DNA of 40,078 nucleotides from an uncultured bacterium (GCA_902766105.1 CACXCI010000053.1:1-40078), one strand, 5' to 3'. Positions 6,611 to 14,273 are shown, numbered from the stretch's first letter. Translations and numbers: made by a program. The notes: generated from the sequence alone by a model not told the origin.

Positions 6611-8328
6611 TACGCTCCTTTAACGTCTTTTTCTTTGTGGTAATAATAATTGAATAAATCAAATATATTCTGTTCTTCTTCGGTTTTTGTATCTGCAGCT
6701 CCAATTTTGTAAATATCAATCAAACCGAGTTTGTTAAACATATTTTCATCATCAGTGGTCATTTTACTGTTCGTTTCAGATAAAAATACTTTGATAATTT
6801 TAGTTACTGGGATAGATAAGAAGGTGTCTACAAGCTCCGGTTGAAAATGTGAGCCTGAACCTTTTAACAAAATATCAATAACATTGACTATAGGCATTTT
6901 ATCACGGTAGTGTCTTTTTGATGTGATAGCATCAAACACATCCGCAACTGCTAAAATTCTTCCACCCAGGGTAATCTCTTCCCCTTTCAGATGCCTGTAG
7001 TAACCTGAGCCATCCCATTTTTCATGGTGTGAACAAGCCATTTCAGTTATCATCCGAAAATCGGAGGACATATAAATTCTGTTTAAAATATTATGTGTAA
7101 TTCTTACGTGTTCCTGAATGTGTTTGTATTCATCATCGGTCAACTTTCCGTCTTTTTGAAGCACCGAATCTCTAATACCTATTTTTCCGATATCATGAAG
7201 GGTTGCAGCTTTTTCAAGTAATGCAACCTCTTTTTTATTCATACCCACTTCTTGTGCCAATAAAGTTGAATACATGCGAACCCTTGCTGAATGTCCGGCT
7301 GTAATCTTATCTCTGGCATCTATAGACATCGCAAGTGTATCAATAAAACTTTCAAACAAAAGTTTTTGTTCATGATACATTTGGAGCTGTTTATCAAATA
7401 ATTGAGCATTCTCTAATGCAATACTTGCACTTCCTCCGATTGCAATAAGTAAATCTTCATCATTTTTGGTAAATACTCCGTCAATTTTGTTTAACACTTG
7501 AAAAGCTCCTATAATCTCACGATTATTATTCATTATAGGCATACAAAGTATTGTTTTTGTTTTATAACCGGTGTTTTTATCAACTTCTGGGTTAAAACGG
7601 GGGTCTGAATACGCATCAACAATATTTAAAGCTTCTCCGGTTTTTACGACATATCCGGCTAACCCTTTATCCGCAGGAAAACGGATTTCTTTACTTTCAT
7701 CAATGCCTAATGCGACTTTTGACCATAATTCATCAGTGTCTTTGTCCCACAAAAAGACGGTACATCTGTCTGCTTGTATCGCATTCTTTGTTTCTTCCGC
7801 AATAACTTTCAAAAGTTCATCAACATCAGTGAGGGCTGTAATAGAACGACTGATTTTTACTAATGATACCAAAGGATCACTTTTTGTCGGAAGAGAATAA
7901 TCCATGTTGTTTTGCAGCTGTCTGATACGAGTATTAATATTATCCGCAAGATGATATTTATCATCTTCTGCAGCAAGTTTAAGGGCATTGTTGTAATGTA
8001 TAAGAGCTACATCTTTATTATTTTCTGAAAAATTAACATTTCCGAGAGCAAGTTCATTTATAAGAATTGCGGTTGTACTGTCTGCTCTTTGAGCCATATA
8101 TTTCGCATCATCAAGCATTGCTGTTGCTGATTCGTATTTAGACTTGTCCTCAGAATAATTAATAAATGCCATTAAACTTAGAGTTATGGAAATTCCTTCA
8201 CTATATTTTTCAGATCGGCTTATATCGTAGACACTGTTTAATATTTTACGTGCCTTTTTATAATCTTTTTCATCTATGGCATTTAACGCTTTTGTAATTA
8301 TTTTTTCGGTCTCTGATACTTGAACCAT
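6610..8328 (-). CDS. TPR-GAF-HD-GYP protein, putative cyclic-di-GMP phosphodiesterase
   Basis: A 572-residue soluble signalling protein with an N-terminal helical TPR-like region (about 1-140), a GAF sensor domain (about 150-310) and an HD-GYP domain (about 335-510). HD-GYP enzymes hydrolyse cyclic di-GMP. Metal-site residues are visible: His346 (AGHSAR), His378-Asp379 (HDIGKIG) and His434-His435 (SHHEKWDGSG). The GYP motif reads GYY (442-444), which could change activity or partner binding. I start at ATG 8328, with GAGAGG upstream; a longer frame from TTG 8376 adds 16 unconvincing residues. It heads an operon with an exported TPR protein and a response regulator. Confidence 0.88.
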   Translation of the reverse strand: MVQVSETEKIITKALNAIDEKDYKKARKILNSVYDISRSEKYSEGISITLSLMAFINYSEDKSKYESATAMLDDAKYMAQRADSTTAILINELALGNVNFSENNKDVALIHYNNALKLAAEDDKYHLADNINTRIRQLQNNMDYSLPTKSDPLVSLVKISRSITALTDVDELLKVIAEETKNAIQADRCTVFLWDKDTDELWSKVALGIDESKEIRFPADKGLAGYVVKTGEALNIVDAYSDPRFNPEVDKNTGYKTKTILCMPIMNNNREIIGAFQVLNKIDGVFTKNDEDLLIAIGGSASIALENAQLFDKQLQMYHEQKLLFESFIDTLAMSIDARDKITAGHSARVRMYSTLLAQEVGMNKKEVALLEKAATLHDIGKIGIRDSVLQKDGKLTDDEYKHIQEHVRITHNILNRIYMSSDFRMITEMACSHHEKWDGSGYYRHLKGEEITLGGRILAVADVFDAITSKRHYRDKMPIVNVIDILLKGSGSHFQPELVDTFLSIPVTKIIKVFLSETNSKMTTDDENMFNKLGLIDIYKIGAADTKTEEEQNIFDLFNYYYHKEKDVKGA

Positions 8329-8401
8329 ACAAATCTGCCCTCTCGTACATTGTACAACATATTTGGAATAATACAAAATATATTAATAAAATATAATGTA
8401 G

Positions 8402-8429
8402 TTGTATGATTAAAAAATACTGCTATAAT
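8402..8429 (+). promoter_or_regulatory. Promoter of the zinc-ribbon gene (extended -10)
   Basis: TGCTATAAT is a perfect extended -10 (TATAAT at 8424-8429), with TTGTAT at 8402-8407 as the -35 (16-nt spacer). The leader is about 30 nt and contains GAAAGG. The interval is divergent, so the HD-GYP operon promoter must lie here or just inside. Confidence 0.6.
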
Positions 8430-8467
8430 AATAAACTATAAGATGTAATTAAATGAAAGGTTAAATT

Positions 8468-8983
8468 ATGGCAGATACTCAGAAAACTATTAATTGTCCG
8501 GCATGCGGAAAAGAAATGGAGAAAGTTTTTATTCCTTCACAAGGAATAAATCTTGATATTTGTACAGAAGGCTGCGGCGGAATATTCTTTGATAACAGAG
8601 AATTTGACAGCTTTGATGAAAAGGATGAAGATATTTCAGCTATTGTAGAAAAATTAGAAGGTAAAAAATTCACAAAACAAAGTGAGAATATTACCAGAAT
8701 ATGTCCGAATTGTGGCGCTAAAATGGTTAAAAATCATTCTAGTATCCACAAAACAATTGAAATTGATGAATGTTATTCTTGCGGTGGAAAATTTTTAGAT
8801 AATGATGAGCTTGTTAAAATAAGGGAAGAATATGATAATAATGAACAGCGTGATGAAGATATTATGCGTTATTTGTATAAAGAAGTCGGTCAAGAATTGG
8901 CAGCTCAGGAAAAAGCTTATTCAGAGATTGTGCCACACAGAACTTATGTGAGAAAATTGTTCTATAAATTAACTGGACTATAA
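8468..8983 (+). CDS. Double zf-TFIIB-type zinc-ribbon protein
   Basis: The 171-residue soluble protein has two similar zinc-ribbon units. The first has Cys10, Cys13, Cys32 and Cys36 (CPACGKEMEKV, later CTEGCGGIFFDNREF). The second has Cys79, Cys82, Cys102 and Cys105 (CPNCGAKMVKN, later CYSCGGKFLDNDEL). The pattern CPxCG...CxxCGGxxxDxxEL is typical of the bacterial zf-TFIIB family, of unknown role and possibly nucleic-acid or protein binding. A charged helical tail follows. It has its own extended -10 promoter and a GAAAGG Shine-Dalgarno. Its last 22 bp overlap the 3' end of the convergent HExxH gene. Confidence 0.8.
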   Translation: MADTQKTINCPACGKEMEKVFIPSQGINLDICTEGCGGIFFDNREFDSFDEKDEDISAIVEKLEGKKFTKQSENITRICPNCGAKMVKNHSSIHKTIEIDECYSCGGKFLDNDELVKIREEYDNNEQRDEDIMRYLYKEVGQELAAQEKAYSEIVPHRTYVRKLFYKLTGL

Positions 8984-9780
8984 AATTTTTCAATAAATTT
9001 TGGTAAGTCATTTTTGTAATACCCGGAATATAAAAGTTCAAAAAATCGTTTATAAGTATTTGGGGCTGTATGTTGAACCTTCTCAGGACAGACGTACAGT
9101 CCTTCTACAAATCTGGCAAATAATTCGGTTGGTTTTGAATAATATTTTTTTGCTTTATTAATTCTTGCACTTACTCTCGCTTGACGCTTTTGACAAGATT
9201 TTAGTCTTATGTATGCTGCAAATTCTTTTGGCATATCTTCAAAATCTTTTTCTATATTATCGGTTGACAAAATTACGTATTTTTTAAATAAAAAGCCTTT
9301 TAGAAGTTTAACTCTGTCATATTTTAAAAGATATCTGGCATCTGATTTTTTTATGTATCTGTCAAATTCCTTAAAATCTTTAGAGCGTTGAAATGCCGGA
9401 TAAGTGACTTTTATTATATTTTCGTAGTCCTGAATTTTATTTCTTATAATACTTTTATGTTCTTCAAGTTTATAACAGGTGGAATTTTTATCAACAATAT
9501 TTGTTACAAGCTGAAGTTCTTCTGCATATATTGAAACATCTACATCATCAAATAAAATTTCAAGACTGCCACCGTTTTTTTCCATACGTGGTTCAATTTG
9601 TGAGTGGATGTAGTGCGCAAATTCGTGAATTAGTGTAGGAATAATCCTGTCAGGTGTAACGTTTCTGGAAATATCAATTCTGCGTCTCATATAAAACCCT
9701 TGATAACCACGAGCTTTTGTAGTTGTATTTACCTCTACTCCCAAAGATTTTATGTATTTTATTAACTCCTGTGCTTCCAT
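8962..9780 (-). CDS. Putative HExxH zinc metallopeptidase (zincin-like)
   Basis: The 272 residues contain TLIHEFAHYIH with the zincin motif HExxH at 52-56 (His52, Glu53, His56). Downstream, KPTELFARF (217-224) offers Glu219 as a possible third ligand. That spacing and motif recall ImmA/IrrE-like or phage-associated zincins, but I cannot assign a family. There is no signal peptide and the C-terminal half is Lys-rich. I start at ATG 9780: the frame could extend to TTG 9816, but those codons are the rubredoxin terminator hairpin. A good promoter ends a few bases before the ATG and no Shine-Dalgarno is present, so the mRNA is probably leaderless. Confidence 0.6.
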   Translation of the reverse strand: MEAQELIKYIKSLGVEVNTTTKARGYQGFYMRRRIDISRNVTPDRIIPTLIHEFAHYIHSQIEPRMEKNGGSLEILFDDVDVSIYAEELQLVTNIVDKNSTCYKLEEHKSIIRNKIQDYENIIKVTYPAFQRSKDFKEFDRYIKKSDARYLLKYDRVKLLKGFLFKKYVILSTDNIEKDFEDMPKEFAAYIRLKSCQKRQARVSARINKAKKYYSKPTELFARFVEGLYVCPEKVQHTAPNTYKRFFELLYSGYYKNDLPKFIEKFYSPVNL

Positions 9781-9786
9781 AGTTTG

Positions 9787-9816
9787 ATTATACAAAATAA
9801 AAAGCACCTTTTTCAA
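9787..9816 (-). promoter_or_regulatory. Promoter of the HExxH gene, giving a leaderless mRNA
   Basis: On the minus strand TTGAAA (9811-9816) and TATAAT (9787-9792) are 18 nt apart. Transcription should start about 7 nt downstream, at or within 1-2 nt of the ATG at 9780. The -35 box is the loop of the rubredoxin terminator hairpin. Confidence 0.55.
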
Positions 9817-9826
9817 GGTGCTTTTT
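9799..9826 (-). terminator. Intrinsic terminator of the rubredoxin gene
   Basis: A perfect 12-bp stem (AAAAAGCACCTT/AAGGTGCTTTTT) with a 4-nt loop begins 3 nt after the rubredoxin stop codon and runs into TTTTTATTTT on the minus strand. It is near-symmetric and could also stop plus-strand read-through. Confidence 0.85.
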
Positions 9827-9829
9827 ATT

Positions 9830-9967
9830 TTATGCTTTTGAAAATTGGTCTTTTCCTACACCACAAAGCGGACAAGTCCAATCATCAGGTAAATCTTCAA
9901 ATTTTACACCGCCGTTTTCTTCCGGATCGTACTCGTATCCGCATACATCACAAACCCATTTTTCCAT
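9830..9967 (-). CDS. Rubredoxin (short, 45 residues)
   Basis: Rubredoxin is a small one-electron carrier with a single Fe(Cys)4 site, typical of anaerobes, where it serves oxygen and peroxide reductases. The 45-residue product has both knuckles: [13 protein letters not shown] (Cys6, Cys9) and [13 protein letters not shown] (Cys32, Cys35). About seven residues of the loop between the knuckles are missing compared with the usual 52-54-residue form, as in the 45-residue rubredoxin of Desulfovibrio desulfuricans. Start: AAGGAAAGG upstream of the ATG. It has its own promoter (TTGACA-N17-TAAACT) and terminator, so it is monocistronic. Confidence 0.93.
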   Translation of the reverse strand: MEKWVCDVCGYEYDPEENGGVKFEDLPDDWTCPLCGVGKDQFSKA

Positions 9968-10024
9968 AATGTTTCCCTTTCCTTATTTGTGTCGGGAGAT
10001 TAACTCCACTAATTTAATAGTATA

Positions 10025-10053
10025 AGTTTATCTTTTATACAGCATTTTGTCAA
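10025..10053 (-). promoter_or_regulatory. Promoter of the rubredoxin gene
   Basis: On the minus strand TTGACA (10048-10053) and TAAACT (10025-10030) are 17 nt apart. The -35 is perfect and the -10 matches four of six bases. It gives a leader of about 50 nt ending in AAGGAAAGG before the ATG. Confidence 0.55.
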
Positions 10054-10061
10054 TTGTCAGA

Positions 10062-11405
10062 TTATGCGTTTTGTTCAAGCTTTGCTTCAATATCTTTTTT
10101 TACCTGATATTCAGAATCTGAACCGAATTTTCTCAATACAAGCATAATACATGGTGCAATTACGCCTAATGCTCCAATACATGCTCCCATATTTTTTAAT
10201 ACGGATGCTCTTTTTAATTTTCTGACCTGTTTAAAGAAATCATCAATATTTTCACCTGAAGCTTCGTATTGTCCAAACAATTTTTCAAGCTTAGATGCAA
10301 CACCTTTTAAGTCAGAAATGTCTATATATTTTCTTGTATCAATTTTATCGGTTTTATTTGTAAATATTTCTTTTAATATTGGGATATTAAATTTTGGTGT
10401 TTTGAGCATTGATATAATATCCGATTTTTTTGCCATTTCAACCACTAAATTCTCGGTTTTTGGATTTACCGCAAATTTATATAATTCAACTTCGGATTTG
10501 TTAGCTTTAAATATTTTAAGATGCTCTTTGATAGAACCTGTTTTAAATGCTTCTTTGAGTTCATCACATTCAATTACCCTTGCATCAAGGTCAATTGATT
10601 TGTTATATTTATTTTCAGCGTGTTTTTCAAGCATTTTGGATATTTTTTGTCCCGCATAGTACATAAAGAACCAAAAACTTCCTTCTTTTATGGCATATCC
10701 CATAAAATCCTGCTTGTTTCTTGCGTGAGTAAATCTTTCGCCTGTTATAACGCCGTCTACAAGCATCAGATTTCTTACAGGGTCAAACATAAAGCTCTGT
10801 AATCCAGTGAAGGAAACATTTTTGTTTCCTTTTATATTGTGAACGTTTGAAAATGATGAAGAAAAAGGAATTTGTGAATCTTCGTACTCTTCTACTTTTT
10901 GCATTTGGGCTTTTTTAGCCATATATTCTTTTTTGATTTGATTTTCTGTATAATTGTGTCTGAATTTTGTCAGACCAAAATATGATGCCGCAGTCAAAAC
11001 TGTTGCCCCAATAAATTTAGCCATTGTAATACCTTTATAAGTTTTGGCATTTTGGGCAGCATGTTTAATACTGTTTTTTATCTGTTCTGTCGGTGCAAAC
11101 TCTTGTGCGGCTTTCAAAATATCTTTGTTGTTTAAAATTCTTGCATCAATATTTGAATCAAGCTTTTTGGGAGCGCATAAAACTTTACCTAAAAGATACT
11201 TATAAGTAGGCAAACCGCCAAGCCAAATTGCTTGAGTTCCAAATTCATCTATAAATCTGTCTTTACCCTCTAACTTGTCGCCTGCAAGGTAAGAAGCTGT
11301 TGTAAGACCACAGCTGTTAGCGACATCTTTAATTCCTAACGGGATAAGTGAGCTATTATTTCCTAATGTTGAATATATTGCACTTGCTGTTAATTTTGGT
11401 ATCAT
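10062..11405 (-). CDS. Hypothetical protein with two hydrophobic segments
   Basis: I do not recognise this 447-residue protein. It has a hydrophobic segment near 129-147 (IGATVLTAASYFGL) and another near 403-424 (GACIGALGVIAPCIMLVL), so it may be membrane-associated; there is no classical signal peptide. The middle contains KNVSFTGLQSF (about 197-207), a short motif resembling one in the hypothetical protein at 22342-23073 (LNFTGIRK). The rest is Lys-rich and helical. AAGGAAAAGG directly precedes the ATG. Downstream lies the rubredoxin gene; upstream are 456 bp without a gene. Probably a lineage-specific protein. Confidence 0.75.
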   Translation of the reverse strand: MIPKLTASAIYSTLGNNSSLIPLGIKDVANSCGLTTASYLAGDKLEGKDRFIDEFGTQAIWLGGLPTYKYLLGKVLCAPKKLDSNIDARILNNKDILKAAQEFAPTEQIKNSIKHAAQNAKTYKGITMAKFIGATVLTAASYFGLTKFRHNYTENQIKKEYMAKKAQMQKVEEYEDSQIPFSSSFSNVHNIKGNKNVSFTGLQSFMFDPVRNLMLVDGVITGERFTHARNKQDFMGYAIKEGSFWFFMYYAGQKISKMLEKHAENKYNKSIDLDARVIECDELKEAFKTGSIKEHLKIFKANKSEVELYKFAVNPKTENLVVEMAKKSDIISMLKTPKFNIPILKEIFTNKTDKIDTRKYIDISDLKGVASKLEKLFGQYEASGENIDDFFKQVRKLKRASVLKNMGACIGALGVIAPCIMLVLRKFGSDSEYQVKKDIEAKLEQNA

Positions 11406-11423
11406 TTTTCCTTTTCCTTTTGG

Positions 11424-11502
11424 AGACCCTTTCCCTCTACCTTTGGGAGAGGGTAGAATTTCAACACGAATTTATGAGTGTTAGAAATTCGAGAGAGGGT
11501 CT
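11424..11502. repeat. Nested palindromic intergenic repeat
   Basis: Outer arms AGACCCT...TCCCTC and GAGAGAGGGTCT enclose two hairpins: CCCTCTACC-TTT-GGGAGAGGG, and GAATTTCAACAC...GTGTTAGAAATTC (one bulge). The CCCTCTCC/GGGAGAGG core is like short palindromic repeats scattered in many bacterial genomes. It lies just upstream of the start of the 447-residue hypothetical. Confidence 0.65.
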
Positions 11503-11715
11503 TTGCCTCAACTTGTGTACTACAAGCCCCAAACTAAGTTCATTAATCTAACGATTGGAGCATTCGCCTTTACTATTGAGTTTCGTCGGATATTATGTTT
11601 TTTCATCATTCCTACCTTCACTTTGCTTTTAAGTTACATCAATATAATTAATTGCCATATTTACAATCATTATTTACATTTGTTGACATTAAAAAAGACC
11701 CTGAATATTTTTTCA

Positions 11716-11778
11716 AGGCCTTGTTTTAAAAACTTTATTCCAACGTCAGCAAAAACGTCTTGTTATTAAAACAAGCCT
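11716..11778. repeat. Imperfect inverted repeat downstream of priA
   Basis: CTTGTTTTAA (11720-11729) is the reverse complement of TTAAAACAAG (11766-11775). The flanking GGC/GCC extends the pairing with one unpaired base, around a 36-nt loop. It might act as a terminator for priA on the minus strand, but it lacks a T-run. Confidence 0.4.
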
Positions 11779-11861
11779 TTCAAAAATCGTCTGCTACGTC
11801 GGATAATATAATACATTAATTTTCCCTTATATTTGTTACAAGTGTAAGATTAACACGAATT

Positions 11862-14183
11862 TTATAATATGTCAAGCGGATCAACGTCTATTGTCATTCT
11901 TATATCTTTTGGTGCTGAAACTTTATTTAAAAAACTTGATACAAACTGATGCCCTTTTTCTTCCAATCTATTTTTAATAAGTATTTGAAAACGATAATAG
12001 CTGTTTATTCGCTCAATTACACAAGGAGTTGGTCCAAGAACCTCTAATCTTTCTCCAAATCCGAATTTTTCTATCATTGTACAAAGTCTTAAAGCTATTT
12101 CTTGAGCTGCTTTTTCTGCCCTAAACTTGTTTTGAGAGCTTAGAATAAGTCTTATAATTTGACTAAACGGGGGGTAATCAAAATCCTCGCGAGATTTGAT
12201 TTCCTGTTCAAAGAATTTTGAATAATTTTGTGCTTTAGCGCTTTCCAAAGCGTAATATTCAGGGTTATACGTCTGAAATAAAACTTTTCCGGAAAATTCG
12301 CCACGTCCTGCTCGTCCGGCAACTTGTGTCAAAAGCTGAAATCCACGCTCTGAGGCTCTAAAATCAGGTAAATTAAAGCTTGCATCTGCCGAAATTACCC
12401 CGACAAGTGTTACATTAGGATTATCTAACCCTTTTGCAATCATTTGAGTTCCGACTAAAATATCAATTTCACCTTTTTGGAATTTTTCTAAAAGTCTTAT
12501 GTGTTCGCCTTTTCTGATTAAAACATCACTGTCAATCCGTTCAACAACATTATTTGGAAACAAATCCTTTATATATTGTTCAACTTTTTGCGTGCCTGTT
12601 CCTGAGGTTTTTATTCCGTCAAATCCGCAATTCGGGCATACATCAGGGAAATATTCAACATGGTTACAGTAATGGCACTTTAACATGTTATCTTTTGAAT
12701 GATAAATCATTGGAATTGCGCAATTCGGACATTCTATAACATGCCCGCAGCCTTGACATTGGGTGTATGTTGAAAACCCTCTGCGGTTTATTAGTAAAAT
12801 CACCTGCTGTTTATTATCCAAAGTTTCCTGAATAGCAAGCTGTAACGGTTTAGAAATCAGACTTTTATATGCGGCTCTGCCATATTCTTGCATATTTATA
12901 ACTGTTACCGGTGCAACTTTTGCATTGTTATAGCGAGTTAACATTTCATAAAGATGATTTGAGTTTACGGCTTTATAATAGCTTGAAATATCAGGAGTTG
13001 CAGAACCCAAAATTAGCGGGCAATTATTAAATTCAGCCAATTTCCTTGCAACAAGTCTGGCATCATATCGAGGAGCAGGCGAAGTTTGTTTATATGCACC
13101 TTCGTGTTCTTCATCAATTATGATAAGTCCTATATTTTGTAAAGGTGCAAAAACAGCTGATCTTGCGCCAGCAAGTATTTTTATTTCATTTTTATAAAGC
13201 TTTTGCCAAACATCATAGCGTTCCCCTTCCGATATTGAGCTGTGCCAAATGGCAACATCTTTTGTCCCGAATTTGCGAGCCAAACGCTTGGTAAGTTGTG
13301 ATGCCAATGCAATTTCGGGCGCTAAAAACAGCACATTTTTTCCGGATTTAATCGTATCGTCAATCAGTTTGAAATAAACTTCTGTTTTGCCGCTTGCTGT
13401 TATTCCATGAAGCAATATTTGAGGGGATTTTTCTTCTTTTATTTGTTTTGTTATCCCATCATATACTTTTTGCTGAGTATCTGAAAGTTTGAATAATTCT
13501 TCTGTTTTTGTAATGTTTAAAATGTCCAAAGGATTGCGGTAAATTTCTTCTTCTGATATTCTGACACAACCTAAAGCTTCTAATTTTTTCATTGTGGCAC
13601 GTGTTGTTTTGGCAAGTTTTTCAAACGAAACAAGGTTCATTTTGCCTTTCTGTTTTAATAGTTCAAGAATTTGCAATTGTCTTTTTGTTGCGCCAAAATC
13701 TCTTACATACTCAATTGACAATTCTGTTTTTAATGATTTTTCAAGCAATTTTAAAGGAATTGCCGCATTTAAAACAGTAACCAAATCTGTACAATAATAA
13801 TTTGCAACCCATTCCAAAAGTTTTAGGTATTCAGAGGTAAATAACGGTGTTTCCTCAATAATTTTTGTAATAGGTTTTGCTTTAATATCTTCAGGCAGAT
13901 AATCACTAAATCCGACACAAAAAGCATTTATCATACCCTGCCTGCCGAAAGGTACTAATAAAGCCTGACCGATTTTGATTTTTGACTGCATATAATCAGG
14001 AATTAAATAGCTGAAGGTTTTTACACCCAAAGCTTTTATGTTGACAAGGCAAACAGCGTATTTTCGGTGGGGCAGGTACCCCATCTTATCTTTGTCGGGA
14101 TAGCAATCCTGACCTACATTATTGTCGTGTTTTTTTAATTTTAATTTTTGTTCAAATAGTTTGTTCTGAATTACATCTGCCAT
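11862..14183 (-). CDS. priA: Primosomal protein N', replication restart helicase PriA
   Basis: PriA is the 3'-5' DNA helicase that recognises stalled forks and reloads the replisome. The 773-residue protein has the 3'-end-binding domain (about 42-140), Walker A GITASGKTEVY (260-270), DEEH (357-360), and eight zinc-binding cysteines (476, 479, 485, 488, 503, 506, 516, 519) in the CxxC pattern of the family, with helicase motifs after them. The usual start corresponds to KYAVCLVNIK at 41-50. The first 40 residues are an extra extension, partly encoded by two palindromic repeats. The ATG at 14183 has no clear Shine-Dalgarno; ATG at codon 34 (14084) is the only nearby alternative and lies within a repeat. 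Confidence 0.94.
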   Translation of the reverse strand: MADVIQNKLFEQKLKLKKHDNNVGQDCYPDKDKMGYLPHRKYAVCLVNIKALGVKTFSYLIPDYMQSKIKIGQALLVPFGRQGMINAFCVGFSDYLPEDIKAKPITKIIEETPLFTSEYLKLLEWVANYYCTDLVTVLNAAIPLKLLEKSLKTELSIEYVRDFGATKRQLQILELLKQKGKMNLVSFEKLAKTTRATMKKLEALGCVRISEEEIYRNPLDILNITKTEELFKLSDTQQKVYDGITKQIKEEKSPQILLHGITASGKTEVYFKLIDDTIKSGKNVLFLAPEIALASQLTKRLARKFGTKDVAIWHSSISEGERYDVWQKLYKNEIKILAGARSAVFAPLQNIGLIIIDEEHEGAYKQTSPAPRYDARLVARKLAEFNNCPLILGSATPDISSYYKAVNSNHLYEMLTRYNNAKVAPVTVINMQEYGRAAYKSLISKPLQLAIQETLDNKQQVILLINRRGFSTYTQCQGCGHVIECPNCAIPMIYHSKDNMLKCHYCNHVEYFPDVCPNCGFDGIKTSGTGTQKVEQYIKDLFPNNVVERIDSDVLIRKGEHIRLLEKFQKGEIDILVGTQMIAKGLDNPNVTLVGVISADASFNLPDFRASERGFQLLTQVAGRAGRGEFSGKVLFQTYNPEYYALESAKAQNYSKFFEQEIKSREDFDYPPFSQIIRLILSSQNKFRAEKAAQEIALRLCTMIEKFGFGERLEVLGPTPCVIERINSYYRFQILIKNRLEEKGHQFVSSFLNKVSAPKDIRMTIDVDPLDIL
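14066..14113. repeat. Two palindromic repeats inside the 5' end of priA
   Basis: GGTGGGGCAGGTACCCCATC (14066-14085) and GTCGGGATAGCAATCCTGAC (14094-14113) each form a 7-8-bp hairpin with one G-U. They belong to the GGTGGG...CCCACC/CTAC style of repeat found at 14196, 14231 and 14892. Here they are read in frame as part of the PriA N-terminal extension (GQDCYPD and GYLPHR). Confidence 0.7.
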
Positions 14184-14195
14184 AATTACTTTTTT

Positions 14196-14215
14196 GGTGG
14201 GATAGGTATCCCACC
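14196..14215. repeat. Palindromic repeat directly upstream of priA
   Basis: GGTGGGAT-AGGT-ATCCCACC is a perfect 8-bp palindrome followed by TTAC. On the priA mRNA it would fold 12 nt before the start codon. Confidence 0.75.
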
Positions 14216-14230
14216 TTACAATATTTCTTT

Positions 14231-14254
14231 GGTGGGGTTGGTACCCAACCCTAC
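14231..14254. repeat. Palindromic repeat between priA and the secreted hypothetical
   Basis: GGTGGGGTTGGTACCCAACC followed by CTAC contains the perfect arms GGGTTGG-TAC-CCAACCC. It is the same family as the copies at 14196 and 14892, with the arm sequence diverged but pairing kept. Confidence 0.75.
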
Positions 14255-14273
14255 GTTCTGCAAACTTTCATAA

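Larger units (their letters stand above)
11406..11861. other. 456-bp gene-free interval between a hypothetical gene and priA
   Basis: The candidate frames here lack Shine-Dalgarno sequences and plausible composition. The interval holds a nested palindrome at 11424-11502, an imperfect inverted repeat with long loop (11716-11778), and two copies of CGTCGGATA-A/T-TAT (about 11586 and 11798). The composition resembles decayed or repeat-derived DNA. No terminator for priA is obvious. Confidence 0.7.

Noticed and set aside
8329-8376. Extension of the HD-GYP gene to TTG 8376
   Set aside because: The 16 extra residues are promoter-like DNA, and ATG 8328 has a GAGAGG site.
9781-9816. N-terminal extension of the HExxH gene to TTG 9816
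   Set aside because: These codons are the rubredoxin terminator hairpin and the promoter; the ATG at 9780 fits better.
11503-11769. 88-residue plus-strand open frame in the gene-free stretch
   Set aside because: No Shine-Dalgarno, no recognisable domain, and it runs through repeats.
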